Positions 51,440 to 60,337 of a stretch of DNA of 64,000 nucleotides are shown here, in pieces (positions within the stretch are counted from its first letter, which is position 1; every line of letters starts with the position of its first letter). The notes under the pieces were generated by a model. It did no database searches. It was not told where the DNA came from and worked only from the letters and a program-made list of their open reading frames with translations. A program made the position numbers and the translations under genes. The stretch comes from Gordonia mangrovi (GTDB taxonomy: Bacteria; Actinomycetota; Actinomycetes; Mycobacteriales; Mycobacteriaceae): contig NZ_CP102850.1 in the NCBI RefSeq assembly GCF_024734075.1, forward strand, positions 3,162,001 through 3,226,000, given 5' to 3'.

Positions 51440-52235
51440 GCCACAAGGAAACGCGTCGCGAACAACCGGCACCGGGTTCGTCGGTGACCTCGCCGGCAAG
51501 ACCGCGGTGGTCACCGGTGGCAGCAGAGGCATCGGCCGTGCCATCGCGTCCGGCCTCGCGCAGGCCGGGGCATCGGTCGTCATTGCCAGCCGTAAGGTCG
51601 ATGCCTGCACGGCAGCTGCCGCCGAGATCTCCGCGGAGACCGGCGTTCGCACGTTGGCAGTTGGCTGCCACGTCGGTCATTGGGGCGAATGTGATGCATT
51701 GGCACAGCGTGTCTTCGACGAGTTCGACCGCTGCGACATCCTCGTCAACAACGCCGGAATGTCACCGCGATACCCGTCGATCGTCGAGATCACCGAGGAA
51801 TACTACGACAAGGTGAGCGCCGTCAACCTCAAAGGCCCCTTTCGTCTTTCCGCATTGTTCGCAGACAGGATGGCAAACGGCCAGGGTGGCAGCATCATCA
51901 ACATCAGCACGATCGGTTCGTTGCGACCAGGCAAAGACGAGCTCGTCTATGCCTGTGCGAAAGCCGGTTTGAACGCCTTGACGGTCGGTCTGGCGGAAGC
52001 TGCCGCGCCCTCGGTACGTGTGAATGCGATTCTGCCGGGAGCGGTCGCAACGGATATCGCCGGCGTGTGGTCAGACGAACTGTTGCGCGACGCCACGTAT
52101 GCGACGCCCCTGAAGCGGATGGGCACTCCCCAGGATTTCGTCGGGGCGGCGCTGTGGCTGGCCAGTGACTCGTCGTCCTTCGTGACCGGCGAACTGATCC
52201 GAATCGACGGTGGCCGATACCGGCAGACCAGCTGA
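51432..52235 (+). CDS. Short-chain dehydrogenase/reductase of the kinase module
   Basis: 267 residues: AVVTGGSRGIGRAIASGLAQAGASVVIASRK, NNAGMSPRYP, INISTIGSLRPGKDELVYACAKAGL with Tyr/Lys, NAILPGAVATD. ATG at 51432 overlaps the TetR stop. In the proposed 4-hydroxyacyl-CoA route it would be the ketone/hydroxyl oxidoreductase (LvaD-like). A FabG-like 3-oxoacyl reductase is the alternative. Confidence 0.9.
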   Translation: MDRPQGNASRTTGTGFVGDLAGKTAVVTGGSRGIGRAIASGLAQAGASVVIASRKVDACTAAAAEISAETGVRTLAVGCHVGHWGECDALAQRVFDEFDRCDILVNNAGMSPRYPSIVEITEEYYDKVSAVNLKGPFRLSALFADRMANGQGGSIINISTIGSLRPGKDELVYACAKAGLNALTVGLAEAAAPSVRVNAILPGAVATDIAGVWSDELLRDATYATPLKRMGTPQDFVGAALWLASDSSSFVTGELIRIDGGRYRQTS

Positions 52236-52278
52236 CGCTACGGCGCAGAGTTTTTCCACAAGAAGGGTGGCGGTAGCC

Positions 52279-53511
52279 ATGATCGATTTCAGCCTGCCCG
52301 ATTCGGTGCGCGAGTTGCGTGGCCGGGTGGCAGAATTCATTGACCGCGAGGTCATTCCCCACGAAGGGCGCGTCGGCAAGGAGCCGTTCGCCGGCATCGT
52401 CGCCGAGCTCCAAACGCGCGCGAAAGAAGCGGGGTTGTGGTGTCCATTCATTCCCGTCGAGTGGGGCGGCATGGGCCAGGGTCATGTGGCCAACGCGGTC
52501 ATCCAGTTGGAGGTGGGACGATCCTCGCTCGCAGGCTGGGCGATGAACTGCATGGGACCACAAGATGCCACCATGCTCACGCTCTTGGAACTCGGTACCG
52601 AAGACCAGAAGCAGCAGTACCTCAAGCCGCTCATCGACGGCGACAAACGCATCTGCTTCGCGATGACCGAGCGCAGCGCCGGCGCCGATGCGACGGGTAT
52701 GCAGACCACCGCGGTCCTCGACGGCGACCACTGGGTCATCAACGGCGAGAAGTGGTTCACCAGCGGGGCCAGCCGGTCTGACTACATGCTGTTGATGGCC
52801 AAGACAGATCCCGATGCTCCCCGGCACGAACAGTTCACCACCTTTCTCGTCGAACTACCCGCCGAGGGACTCACCATCGTTCGTGATGTTCCGACTCTGC
52901 ACGACACCGTCGACCCCGGCTATCAGGGTGAGTACGTGACGGGTCACGCGGAGATCACCCTCACCGATGTTCGCGTTCCGGTCGAGAACATCGTCGGCGA
53001 GCGAGGCGGAGGGTTTGCGTCGGGTCAGCACCGACTCGGCTATGGGCGCATACGCCACGGGATGTGGAGCATCGCACGTGCGCAGCGAGCGCTCGACATG
53101 GCGGCCGAACGGGCGCTGTCGCGCAACACGTTCGGTCGTCCACTAGCCGACCGTCAGGGGATTCAGTGGATGCTCGCCGACTGCGCTCGTGACCTCTACA
53201 TCGCGCGACTGATGGTCATGCACATCGCCTACCGGATGGAGAGCGGACTCGACATCTCCAACGAGAACTCGATCGCCAAGAACTTCATGGCAGACATGCT
53301 CAGCAACGTGGTCGACACCTCACTGCAGATCCATGGGTCGCTCGGCTACACGATGGACACACCACTCGCTGCCTGGTACGCAGAAGCCAGGATGCAACAC
53401 CTCGTCGATGGTCCGGACGAGGTCCATCGATGGCGAGTCGGCCGTAACGTGTTGTCGTCGTACGAGAAACACGGCTCGACGGCTTTGGCCGCCGGGGGTG
53501 ATCTGGTGTGA
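52279..53511 (+). CDS. Acyl-CoA dehydrogenase (ACAD10/11-like subgroup)
   Basis: 410 residues with the FAD fold: CFAMTERSAGADATGMQTTAVLDGDHWVINGEKWFTSGA, GYGRIRHGMWSIARAQRALDMAAERALSRNTFGRPLADRQGIQWMLAD and the C-terminal HGSLGYTMDTPLAAWYAEARMQHLVDGPDEVHRWRVGR. The GPDEVH end, with no Glu in the usual YEGT position, is typical of the ACAD10/11 and LvaC branch. It lies 43 bp after the SDR gene and two genes from the APH-like kinase, the pairing fused in ACAD11. Confidence 0.92.
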   Translation: MIDFSLPDSVRELRGRVAEFIDREVIPHEGRVGKEPFAGIVAELQTRAKEAGLWCPFIPVEWGGMGQGHVANAVIQLEVGRSSLAGWAMNCMGPQDATMLTLLELGTEDQKQQYLKPLIDGDKRICFAMTERSAGADATGMQTTAVLDGDHWVINGEKWFTSGASRSDYMLLMAKTDPDAPRHEQFTTFLVELPAEGLTIVRDVPTLHDTVDPGYQGEYVTGHAEITLTDVRVPVENIVGERGGGFASGQHRLGYGRIRHGMWSIARAQRALDMAAERALSRNTFGRPLADRQGIQWMLADCARDLYIARLMVMHIAYRMESGLDISNENSIAKNFMADMLSNVVDTSLQIHGSLGYTMDTPLAAWYAEARMQHLVDGPDEVHRWRVGRNVLSSYEKHGSTALAAGGDLV

Positions 53512-53599
53512 CCTCCACACAACGCGGCTATATCGGACGACGAGTTCCGACGTGGATACCGATGCCGAGGACCAGGGGGAAGGGCGAAGGGCAGCAGTA

Positions 53600-54391
53600 A
53601 TGATGGTTCACGACCGCGTTGTCGCAATCACCGGCGGTGGCGCCGGATTGGGGGCGGCCGCCTGTCGGCGCGCCGAAGAACTCGGAGCGGCGGCAATCGC
53701 TGTACTCGACATCGACGGCGACGCGGCCGCTGCGGTGGCCAGTGAGGTGGGTGGCCTGGCGGTGAGATGCGATGTCTCCAGCGAGGCTGATCTACGCAAC
53801 GCGATCGATTCGGCTCAAGGTGAACTCGGCGCCATCGACATCTTCATCTCCAACGCCGGCGTCGGAGGGTTCAGCGATCCCTTTACATCAGACGACCACT
53901 GGCTTCGGGAATATGCGATTCATGTGATGTCCAATGTGTACGCCGCGCGAGCCCTGCTCCCGGGCATGCTGGCGCGGTCCAGCGGTCACCTGGCCGCCGT
54001 GGCATCCGCGAACGCCCTCACCTCGAATCCGGTCGCGCTGGCGTACTCGGTGACCAAGCATGCGCAACTGGCGTTGGCCGAGTGGCTCGCGTTCACCTAT
54101 GCGTCGCGGCGCATCGAAGCCTCGTGCTTCTGTCCCAAAGGGATGCTCACACCGATGATGAAAGCCGGTGCCGGCGCAACCGCATACGGGCGCGATGCCA
54201 TGGCCACTGCGGTCACACCGGAGGCTGCCGCGACAATGTTGTTCGACACGATCGAGTCTGGTCACTTCCTCGGTATCACCCATCCTGCCGTGGTCGAGGA
54301 CTTCTCGAGCAAGTTCCCTGACTATGATGCCTACATCGGCCGCATGGCAGAACTGCATGATCGGTTGGTGCCTGAGGTAGGTGCTCCCTGA
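53600..54391 (+). CDS. Short-chain dehydrogenase/reductase
   Basis: 263 residues: RVVAITGGGAGLGAAACRRAEELGAAAIAVLD, SNAGVGGFSDPF, LAAVASANALTSNPVALAYSVTKHAQLALAEWLAF with Tyr/Lys, and CFCPKGMLTPMM. It belongs to the group annotated as SDR with an FCPKG-type loop. It lies 88 bp after the acyl-CoA dehydrogenase. ATG at 53600 is followed directly by a second ATG at 53603. It is the second reductase of the module; the substrate is unknown. Confidence 0.88.
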   Translation: MMVHDRVVAITGGGAGLGAAACRRAEELGAAAIAVLDIDGDAAAAVASEVGGLAVRCDVSSEADLRNAIDSAQGELGAIDIFISNAGVGGFSDPFTSDDHWLREYAIHVMSNVYAARALLPGMLARSSGHLAAVASANALTSNPVALAYSVTKHAQLALAEWLAFTYASRRIEASCFCPKGMLTPMMKAGAGATAYGRDAMATAVTPEAAATMLFDTIESGHFLGITHPAVVEDFSSKFPDYDAYIGRMAELHDRLVPEVGAP

Positions 54392-54515
54392 GCGGCCCGA
54401 CCTCGCCGACGGGGTGGACTACGGCCCATCGCCTGCTGGGCGGTATGTCCAGACGTCTCGTTGCGTGATCGCGAACAGATCCCCTGGTGCATAGGGTATA
54501 GGCGACCGGCCCTTA

Positions 54516-54544
54516 ATCAGTTAGACTATAGTAATTAGTTAGAT
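54516..54544 (+). promoter_or_regulatory. Two direct AATYAGTTAGA sites before the acyl-CoA ligase gene
   Basis: AATCAGTTAGA at 54516-54526 and AATTAGTTAGA at 54534-54544, 18 bp apart, the only AT-rich patch in this gap, 59 bp before the ligase ATG. On the other strand they read as YTAACTRATT. Confidence 0.5.
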
Positions 54545-54602
54545 GATGGATGGTCCTGGTGTGCCGGGGTCGACCGACGGCGTACGCGGCGAAGAGGTGG
54601 CG

Positions 54603-56105
54603 ATGTCTGCTGGAGTATTCCCAAGCGAGTGGTGGTCGCGTACTGCGATCGTGGTGGAGCCCGGCGGGGACTCCTTGACCTTCGGCGAACTCGAGGCGAA
54701 GTCCAATCAGGCCGCCCATTTCTTCCGAGAGCAGGGCCTGCGCACCGGGGATACCGTTGCTCTCGTCCTGGAGAACCGACTCGAGTTGCTCGTCCTCGCC
54801 TTCGGGGCGCAGCGCAGCGGTCTCTACTATGCCGCCGTGAACACACACCTCACGCCTGCGGAGGCCGGTTACATCATCGGCGACTGTGGTGCGAAGCTGG
54901 TGATCTCATCGGATCAGTGTCGCGAGTTGGTCTCCGTTGCAGGTCATGAGGTGCGGAAGTTCTCTGTCGACGACTCCTCCCTACCCGACGGTTGGGAGTC
55001 GCTGAGGTTGGATGACTTTCCCGGTGTCCCGATCGAGGACCAGGCCGAAGGTGACTTCCTGCTCTACTCCTCTGGTACCACCGGCCGGCCCAAGGGCATC
55101 GAGCGCAAACTCGTGGGCGGGGAGTTCGGAAGTTACCCGGACCTCCCGGGGCGTTGGCTCTCCGGACTCCTCGGGCTCGTACCCGGCGACGTGTACCTGT
55201 CGCCGGCCCCGCTCTACCATGCCGCACCGCTGGCATGGTCGATGGGCGCACTCCGACATGGCGCAACCGTAGTCGTCATGCGGTCGTTCGATGCCGCGCA
55301 TGCGCTTGAACTCATCGAGCTGTACAAGGTCACCCACAGTCAATGGGTACCCACGATGTTCGTGCGGATGCTGAAGCTACCACCAGAAGTCCGTGACAAG
55401 TTCGACCTCTCGTCACATCGGACCGCAGTCCATGCCGCTGCGGCATGCCCGGTCGAAGTGAAGCGCTCGATGATCGACTGGTGGGGACCAATTCTCTTCG
55501 AGTTCTACAGTTCTACCGAGGGGGTCGGAGCCACCAGCATCTTCTCCGAGGAGTGGCTCCAGAAGCCGGGCTCCGTGGGAAAGCCATTGCTGGGAGAGCC
55601 GGTCATTCTCGATGACGCCGGAGCGCCCATGGCCGTGGGGGAGATCGGAACGATCTGGTTCGCCGGAGGCGTCGACTTCCAGTATCACGGGGACGCCGAC
55701 AAGACCTCGGCGGCACACGATGGAGACGGACGAGCCACGGTGGGCGACATGGGATGGGTCGACGAGGACGGCTACCTGTTCCTCGCGGACCGGCGCTCGG
55801 ATCTCATCATTTCTGGCGGGGTGAACATCTACCCGCGCGAGATCGAAGATGTACTGATCGCGCACGATGCCGTACTGGACGTCGCGGTCGTCGGTGTTGA
55901 AGACGCCGAGATGGGACATCGCGTTGTTGCCTACGTCCAACCTGTCACAGCGGATGATGACCCCACCGAGCTGATCGCGGGACTGTCTGACCTGTGCACG
56001 CAGGAGCTGGCGCGATTCAAACAACCGAAAGAGTTTCGGATTGTCACCGAGCTTCCGCGCACCCCGACCGGCAAGCTGCGCAAGCATCTTCTGGCGGACC
56101 GCTGA
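54603..56105 (+). CDS. Acyl-CoA synthetase (AMP-binding ligase)
   Basis: 500 residues. The P-loop is LLYSSGTTGRPKGIERKL, the adenylate motif is FEFYSSTEGVG, then GDMGWVDEDGYLFLADR, the hinge SGGVNIYPREIED and the C-terminal catalytic lysine in RTPTGKLRKHLL. It activates a carboxylic acid with ATP and CoA and fits the LvaE position of the module. ATG at 54603 (MSAGVF) after GAGG is favoured over one at 54543, which would lie in the operator repeat. It is followed by a DoxX gene 28 bp downstream. Confidence 0.92.
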   Translation: MSAGVFPSEWWSRTAIVVEPGGDSLTFGELEAKSNQAAHFFREQGLRTGDTVALVLENRLELLVLAFGAQRSGLYYAAVNTHLTPAEAGYIIGDCGAKLVISSDQCRELVSVAGHEVRKFSVDDSSLPDGWESLRLDDFPGVPIEDQAEGDFLLYSSGTTGRPKGIERKLVGGEFGSYPDLPGRWLSGLLGLVPGDVYLSPAPLYHAAPLAWSMGALRHGATVVVMRSFDAAHALELIELYKVTHSQWVPTMFVRMLKLPPEVRDKFDLSSHRTAVHAAAACPVEVKRSMIDWWGPILFEFYSSTEGVGATSIFSEEWLQKPGSVGKPLLGEPVILDDAGAPMAVGEIGTIWFAGGVDFQYHGDADKTSAAHDGDGRATVGDMGWVDEDGYLFLADRRSDLIISGGVNIYPREIEDVLIAHDAVLDVAVVGVEDAEMGHRVVAYVQPVTADDDPTELIAGLSDLCTQELARFKQPKEFRIVTELPRTPTGKLRKHLLADR

Positions 56106-56133
56106 GGACTCGGAGGAGAGAGAGGACCTCTGA

Positions 56134-56640
56134 ATGACCGCCCTTGATATGGGTCTCCTGGTGCTGCGGGTCGCCACTGGCCTGACTCTTGCTGCCCACG
56201 GTTACGTGAAGTTCTTCCGTGGCGGCAAGATTGCAGGTACTGGCCGATGGTTCGACTCCATGGGCATGAGGCCAGGCAGGGTGCACGCGCTCTTGGCAGC
56301 GTCGACCGAGGTCGTCGCCGGTGTGCTCTTCGCGCTGGGCTTCCTCACTCCACTGGCCGCGGCAGCGATGATCGCACTGATGATCGTCGCTGCGTGGACG
56401 TCGCACCGCGAGAACGGATTCTTCATTGTCTCCAACGGGTGGGAGTACAACTTCATCCTCGCCGTCATCGCCTTCAGCGTCGCGACAACTGGTCCGGGCA
56501 GCGCATCGATCGACGAAGTCGCCGGGTTCGGGACGGGTTCCTGGCAGAGTGCGCTCATCGCGCTGGTCGTGGGCGTCGGCGCAGGCCTGGCTCAGCTGGC
56601 GTTGTTCTATCGGCCGCAACCGGCAGACGCGCCCAGCTGA
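56134..56640 (+). CDS. DoxX-family membrane protein
   Basis: 168 residues with four hydrophobic spans. LLVLRVATGLTLAAHGYVKFFRGGKIAGTGRWFDSMGM is the DoxX start, followed by AASTEVVAGVLFALGFLTPLAA. DoxX proteins include quinone-linked subunits and redox stress partners. Here it follows the acyl-CoA ligase and could link a dehydrogenase to the membrane quinone pool, but that is a guess. It converges with the TetR gene. Confidence 0.87.
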   Translation: MTALDMGLLVLRVATGLTLAAHGYVKFFRGGKIAGTGRWFDSMGMRPGRVHALLAASTEVVAGVLFALGFLTPLAAAAMIALMIVAAWTSHRENGFFIVSNGWEYNFILAVIAFSVATTGPGSASIDEVAGFGTGSWQSALIALVVGVGAGLAQLALFYRPQPADAPS

Positions 56641-56677
56641 GCCCGCCGGCTTGGTGAAGCCCGAGTTATCTACTCAA

Positions 56678-57289
56678 TCAGCGCGATCCGAGGCGCACGG
56701 CAGATTCGAATGCCGCCTTCGTCAGCGTCCCGACATCGTCGGAGATATCGACTTCCTGCCAGCGCCACAACGCTGTCGACAGGCACGACACTGCCAAGGA
56801 CGCGAGGAGTACATCGTCGAAGGACGTTCTGTCGCTATCCGACTCGGATGCCAGGGTCCTCGACACCGCATGCTCCCATTTGAGTCGCATTCGTAGACTA
56901 CGTGCTTCCAGGTCCGGGGTCGTCATCACCAGCCGCGTCAGACGCTGTGCATCAGATGTGGCCTCGACCAGAAGGCTCGTCGCGTAGGCCGCGAAAGGTT
57001 CGGCCAGTGCGCCGAGTGTATGGGCGCGATCGACTCGCTCGTCGACGAAGCGTGCGAGCTCACGGGCCGCAGCGTCGTCATTGGCGAACAGCACGTCCTC
57101 CTTGGAGCGAAAATGACGGAAGAATGTCGCGTTGGAGCACCCGGCCAGCCGGGTGATCTGGTCCACGGTCGTCGCGTGGTAACCCTGGGTCTCGAACATT
57201 TCGAGCGCAGCCGTTTCGATGTCGCGCCGGGTACGGGCGCGGTTCTTGTCGCGTTGCGACATCGGCGTCGTCGTGGACGGGGTAGACAT
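56678..57289 (-). CDS. TetR-family regulator
   Basis: 203 residues. The DNA-binding domain is RRDIETAALEMFETQGYHATTVDQITRLAGCSNATFFRHFRSKEDVLFAND (about 21-72). The sensor domain carries MRLKWEHAVSRTLA and LALSCLSTALWRW-like helices typical of the MftR/AcrR group. ATG at 57289 is used; ATG ten codons inward (MSQRDKN) is possible. It is divergent from the amidohydrolase gene across 236 bp rich in ACTCTC repeats, its likely binding sites. Confidence 0.9.
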   Translation of the reverse strand: MSTPSTTTPMSQRDKNRARTRRDIETAALEMFETQGYHATTVDQITRLAGCSNATFFRHFRSKEDVLFANDDAAARELARFVDERVDRAHTLGALAEPFAAYATSLLVEATSDAQRLTRLVMTTPDLEARSLRMRLKWEHAVSRTLASESDSDRTSFDDVLLASLAVSCLSTALWRWQEVDISDDVGTLTKAAFESAVRLGSR

Positions 57290-57356
57290 GTGCGAGATCC
57301 TATCATGATGAGACTTACTCTCACTGTAGTCCGATCGGGTGGTGTGCACGTCGGGC

Positions 57357-57367
57357 AATCAGTTAAA
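57357..57367 (+). promoter_or_regulatory. YTAACTRATTR-type site in the TetR/amidohydrolase gap
   Basis: AATCAGTTAAA, matching the sites before the ligase at 54603, in the gap between the TetR and amidohydrolase genes. Confidence 0.35.
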
Positions 57368-57380
57368 TAAAACAGCCTTA

Positions 57381-57394
57381 CTCTCTTGTGAGAG
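57381..57394. promoter_or_regulatory. CTCTC-N4-GAGAG palindrome, TetR operator candidate
   Basis: CTCTCTTGTGAGAG, one of several related ACTCTC motifs in the gap (TTACTCTCAC near 57316, CTCTCGTGATGA near 57399, CTCTCTCATGAG near 57414). The cluster of half-sites fits cooperative TetR binding at both divergent promoters. Confidence 0.45.
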
Positions 57395-57525
57395 AAGCTC
57401 TCGTGATGATAACCTCTCTCATGAGTGGTTCGGGTTGATCGGCCGGTCCCAGTAGCCCCCCGGAAGTGGGTGGCCGGCGATCACGCAACGTCGCATCCAC
57501 CGCCACCACGAGGAAGGAAATCCCG

Positions 57526-58734
57526 ATGGCCCTGATCGAGAACACCGTGGGCACCCTGCCCTACCTGATGACAGATTTTGACCAGCATTCATACGAGGCG
57601 ACCGACGCGTTCACGCGATTCATGCCGAAGAACAAGCTGCACACCGCCGTCCGGCCGGTCCAGGTGCCCGGATATGACCGAAAGGTCCTGCTGGCCAACG
57701 ACAAGATCGTCACCGCGCTCGAGAACGATCTCGACGAGGCGTACGTTCCGGGCTCGCTGGTGGAGATGCTCAAGCAGCGCGCCTCCGGAGAGACCACCGA
57801 CTCGGGCCGATTCTATGAACCCATTCAGCCCGAGTATCGAGATCGCGACAAGCGCATCATCCAGCTGGGTGAGCAGCAGATCGAAAAGGCGATCATGTAC
57901 CCCGGCGGCTGGGCGCTGCTCGCCGAGGCATACCTCGACGGTATCGACCCGCTGTACGACAACATCGAATCGTTCAACAAGTGGATCGACGAGGACTGGG
58001 GCTTCGCGTACAAGGACACCATCTATGCGCCGGCCATGATCTCCATGCGTGACCTCGATCGCGCATGTCAGGAACTCGATCGAGTGCTGGACAAGGGTGC
58101 TCGGTTCATCGTCATGCCGGCCGGTCCGGCCTACGGTCGGTCGCCCGGTGACCCGTATTTCGATCCCTTCTGGGCTCGGATCAACGAGGCGAAAGCCGTG
58201 GTGTGCTATCACATTTCAGAGTTCTACTATCAGTCGAACGTTTCGGTGGACTGGGGCTGGGGTCTCGTCCCGCCGTTCCAGTTCTCGGCGTGGCAGTGGC
58301 AGAACGCGTACGGCGAGCGACCGATCACCGACACGTTGTCGGCCCTGATCTTCGACAACCTCTTCGGCCGATTCCCCAACATCAAGGTGCTGGTCAGCGA
58401 GTTCGGTGCTGAGTGGGTGCCGCACTTCATCCGTCACATGGACAAGAGCCGCGGCATGGCGCGCAACGGCCGCTGGCTGGGAGGCCAGCTGTCGGAGCGC
58501 CCCAGCGAGATCTTCAAGAAGCACGTGCGGGTCGTTCCCTACCCGGAGGACGACACGGTCGGCATGGTGGAGAAGCTCGGCTCCACCGAGACCCTGCTGA
58601 TGGGGTCGGATTGGCCGCATGCGGAGGGGCTGCGCGAGCCCGCCGACTTCTTCTCGCGCGTGGAGGGTCTCGGCGACGACACCCGCAAACTGTTCTTGCG
58701 TGACAACGGATTGGATCTGATCGCCGGTCGCTGA
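57526..58734 (+). CDS. Amidohydrolase-2 family hydrolase or decarboxylase
   Basis: 402 residues of the ACMSD/LigW-like metal-dependent TIM-barrel family. It starts LMTDFDQHSYEATDAFTRFMP (the DxxH metal strand), with VVCYHISEF, VLVSEFGAEWVPHFIRHMDK and the terminal metal Asp in LMGSDWPHAEGL. Members decarboxylate or hydrolyse ring acids, and similar proteins are frequent in actinobacterial acyl-CoA clusters. ATG at 57526 follows GGAAGGAA. It is monocistronic, with a terminator after it and a divergent TetR before it. Confidence 0.88.
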   Translation: MALIENTVGTLPYLMTDFDQHSYEATDAFTRFMPKNKLHTAVRPVQVPGYDRKVLLANDKIVTALENDLDEAYVPGSLVEMLKQRASGETTDSGRFYEPIQPEYRDRDKRIIQLGEQQIEKAIMYPGGWALLAEAYLDGIDPLYDNIESFNKWIDEDWGFAYKDTIYAPAMISMRDLDRACQELDRVLDKGARFIVMPAGPAYGRSPGDPYFDPFWARINEAKAVVCYHISEFYYQSNVSVDWGWGLVPPFQFSAWQWQNAYGERPITDTLSALIFDNLFGRFPNIKVLVSEFGAEWVPHFIRHMDKSRGMARNGRWLGGQLSERPSEIFKKHVRVVPYPEDDTVGMVEKLGSTETLLMGSDWPHAEGLREPADFFSRVEGLGDDTRKLFLRDNGLDLIAGR

Positions 58735-58752
58735 CCGACGACGCGCCGTCCG

Positions 58753-58787
58753 ACGGCCGGTGGTGGCGATCAGCCGCCACCGGCCGT
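58753..58787 (+). terminator. Terminator after the amidohydrolase gene
   Basis: ACGGCCGGTGG-T-GGC pairs with GCC-G-CCACCGGCCGT, a 15-bp stem including one G-U pair and a 5-base loop, 19 bp after the stop. It also lies 36 bp from the 3' end of the convergent ligase gene. Confidence 0.75.
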
Positions 58788-58822
58788 TGCTGTAGGTGCT
58801 GCGCGTCTCAGGTCTGCGCGTC

Positions 58823-60310
58823 TCAGGCGCGGCGTAGGCGGGCGCGCTGGAGTTTGCCGGAGTCGCTGCGCGGCAAGCTGTCGACGGCGATGATCTGGTC
58901 GGGGATCTTGTACGTCGCAAGTCGCTCCGATGCGGTGGCGCGCACCTCATCGAGTGCGGCCGGTGCCGAGGTGACGACATAGGCGACGACCCGCTCGCCG
59001 CGGCGGTCGTCTGGTTCGCCGATCACGGCGGCGTCGGTGACCGATGGGTGCCGCAGCAGTTCGGCCTCCACTTCGGTGGGGGCGACCTGGAATCCGGAGA
59101 CCTTGATCATGTCCTTACGTCGGTCGACGATCCACACCCGACCGTCGTCATCGATGCGGCCGATGTCACCGGTTCGGAACCAGCCGTCGGGACCGAATGG
59201 GTCGTCTTCTTCTCGACTCGGCTGCACTGTGTACGACCGGGCGACGCACGGGCCGCGAAGCTCGATCTCGTCGTCGGTGCCGAGTCTGATCTCCATACCC
59301 GGTGCTGGGAAGCCGGGTGAGTCCAGCCGCCACTGCTCCGGCTCGCCGACCGGATTGAACACCGGCGCGAATGCCTCGGTCATGCCGTAGGAGCACAGGA
59401 ATCCGACCCCGGTCTTGCCGGTGATTGCAGCGGCCAACTGCTGGGGCACCGCACTGCCACCCCACATGAAGTAGCGCAGCGCCGGGAAGTCCGCTCGGCT
59501 GATCTGCGGCATGGAGGCGAGCCGGTGTGCCACCGTTCCGGCCAGCGGCCATACCGTGACCTCACCGGTCTTGAGTTGACGAAGGCATTCGTCGAAGTCG
59601 AAACGCTCGAACAGGGTGACGTGCGCCCCGGCGGCAATGGCGGCGCCCAGCATCGACGTCCCGAAGATATGGCACAGCGGCAGGGAGATCTGGAGTTTGT
59701 CGCGGTCGGTCAGCGCGAGCTGATCGACGAGGATCCCGATGCCGCCGCTGAGACTCGCGTGGGTGTGCACCACACCCTTGGGGAGTCCGGTCGTGCCCGA
59801 CGAGAACGGAATGCACAACTCGCCGGCAGGATCCGGTTGCTCGCGGACCGGTTCGCCCGGAGGTGTGGTGTCGGCATCGAGCACGATCGCCGCCACATCG
59901 ACGGCAATGCGATATCCCTCCGCCGTACCACGATGCCGATCTGAATGAATCGCTGCGGCAGCGTCGAGTGTCGCTGCCGCATGACCGATTTCATGCGCCG
60001 TCCAATACGGGTTCGGGCAGGCGAACGCGGCTCCGATTCGTGCGAGCGCGAACTGGCAGACGAGATACTCGGGCCGGTTCTCCATGAGGAGCAACACGCG
60101 CATACCGGCGGTGATGCCCGCGTGCTCGAGCGTCGCGACGGCATTGCGCACCACAGCGTCGAGCTGCGCATACGTCCAGGTGCGCCCCTGGAAGGTCAGC
60201 GCCGGACGGTCCGGGGTGCGGTGGGCGGCGAGTTCTGTGAGTAGCGCGTAGGGCGCGAAAGGTTCTGCCCCCGGCCGGCCGGCCGGGGGCTGCTCGTCGG
60301 TGTTCGTCAT
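58823..60310 (-). CDS. AMP-dependent acyl/aryl-CoA ligase (4CL-like)
   Basis: 495 residues. The P-loop is IPFSSGTTGLPKGVVHTHASL, then GFLCSYGMTEAFAPVF, TGDIGRIDDDGRVWIVDRRKDMIKVSGFQVAPTEVEAELL and the catalytic lysine in RSDSGKLQRARL. It is most like the 4-coumarate/medium-chain ligase group. ATG at 60310 is used. The 28-bp gap from the upstream DUF7064/7065-like gene suggests one leftward operon. Confidence 0.92.
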   Translation of the reverse strand: MTNTDEQPPAGRPGAEPFAPYALLTELAAHRTPDRPALTFQGRTWTYAQLDAVVRNAVATLEHAGITAGMRVLLLMENRPEYLVCQFALARIGAAFACPNPYWTAHEIGHAAATLDAAAAIHSDRHRGTAEGYRIAVDVAAIVLDADTTPPGEPVREQPDPAGELCIPFSSGTTGLPKGVVHTHASLSGGIGILVDQLALTDRDKLQISLPLCHIFGTSMLGAAIAAGAHVTLFERFDFDECLRQLKTGEVTVWPLAGTVAHRLASMPQISRADFPALRYFMWGGSAVPQQLAAAITGKTGVGFLCSYGMTEAFAPVFNPVGEPEQWRLDSPGFPAPGMEIRLGTDDEIELRGPCVARSYTVQPSREEDDPFGPDGWFRTGDIGRIDDDGRVWIVDRRKDMIKVSGFQVAPTEVEAELLRHPSVTDAAVIGEPDDRRGERVVAYVVTSAPAALDEVRATASERLATYKIPDQIIAVDSLPRSDSGKLQRARLRRA

Positions 60311-60337
60311 GAGCGAGACGCTACGCCCGGGCGGATG

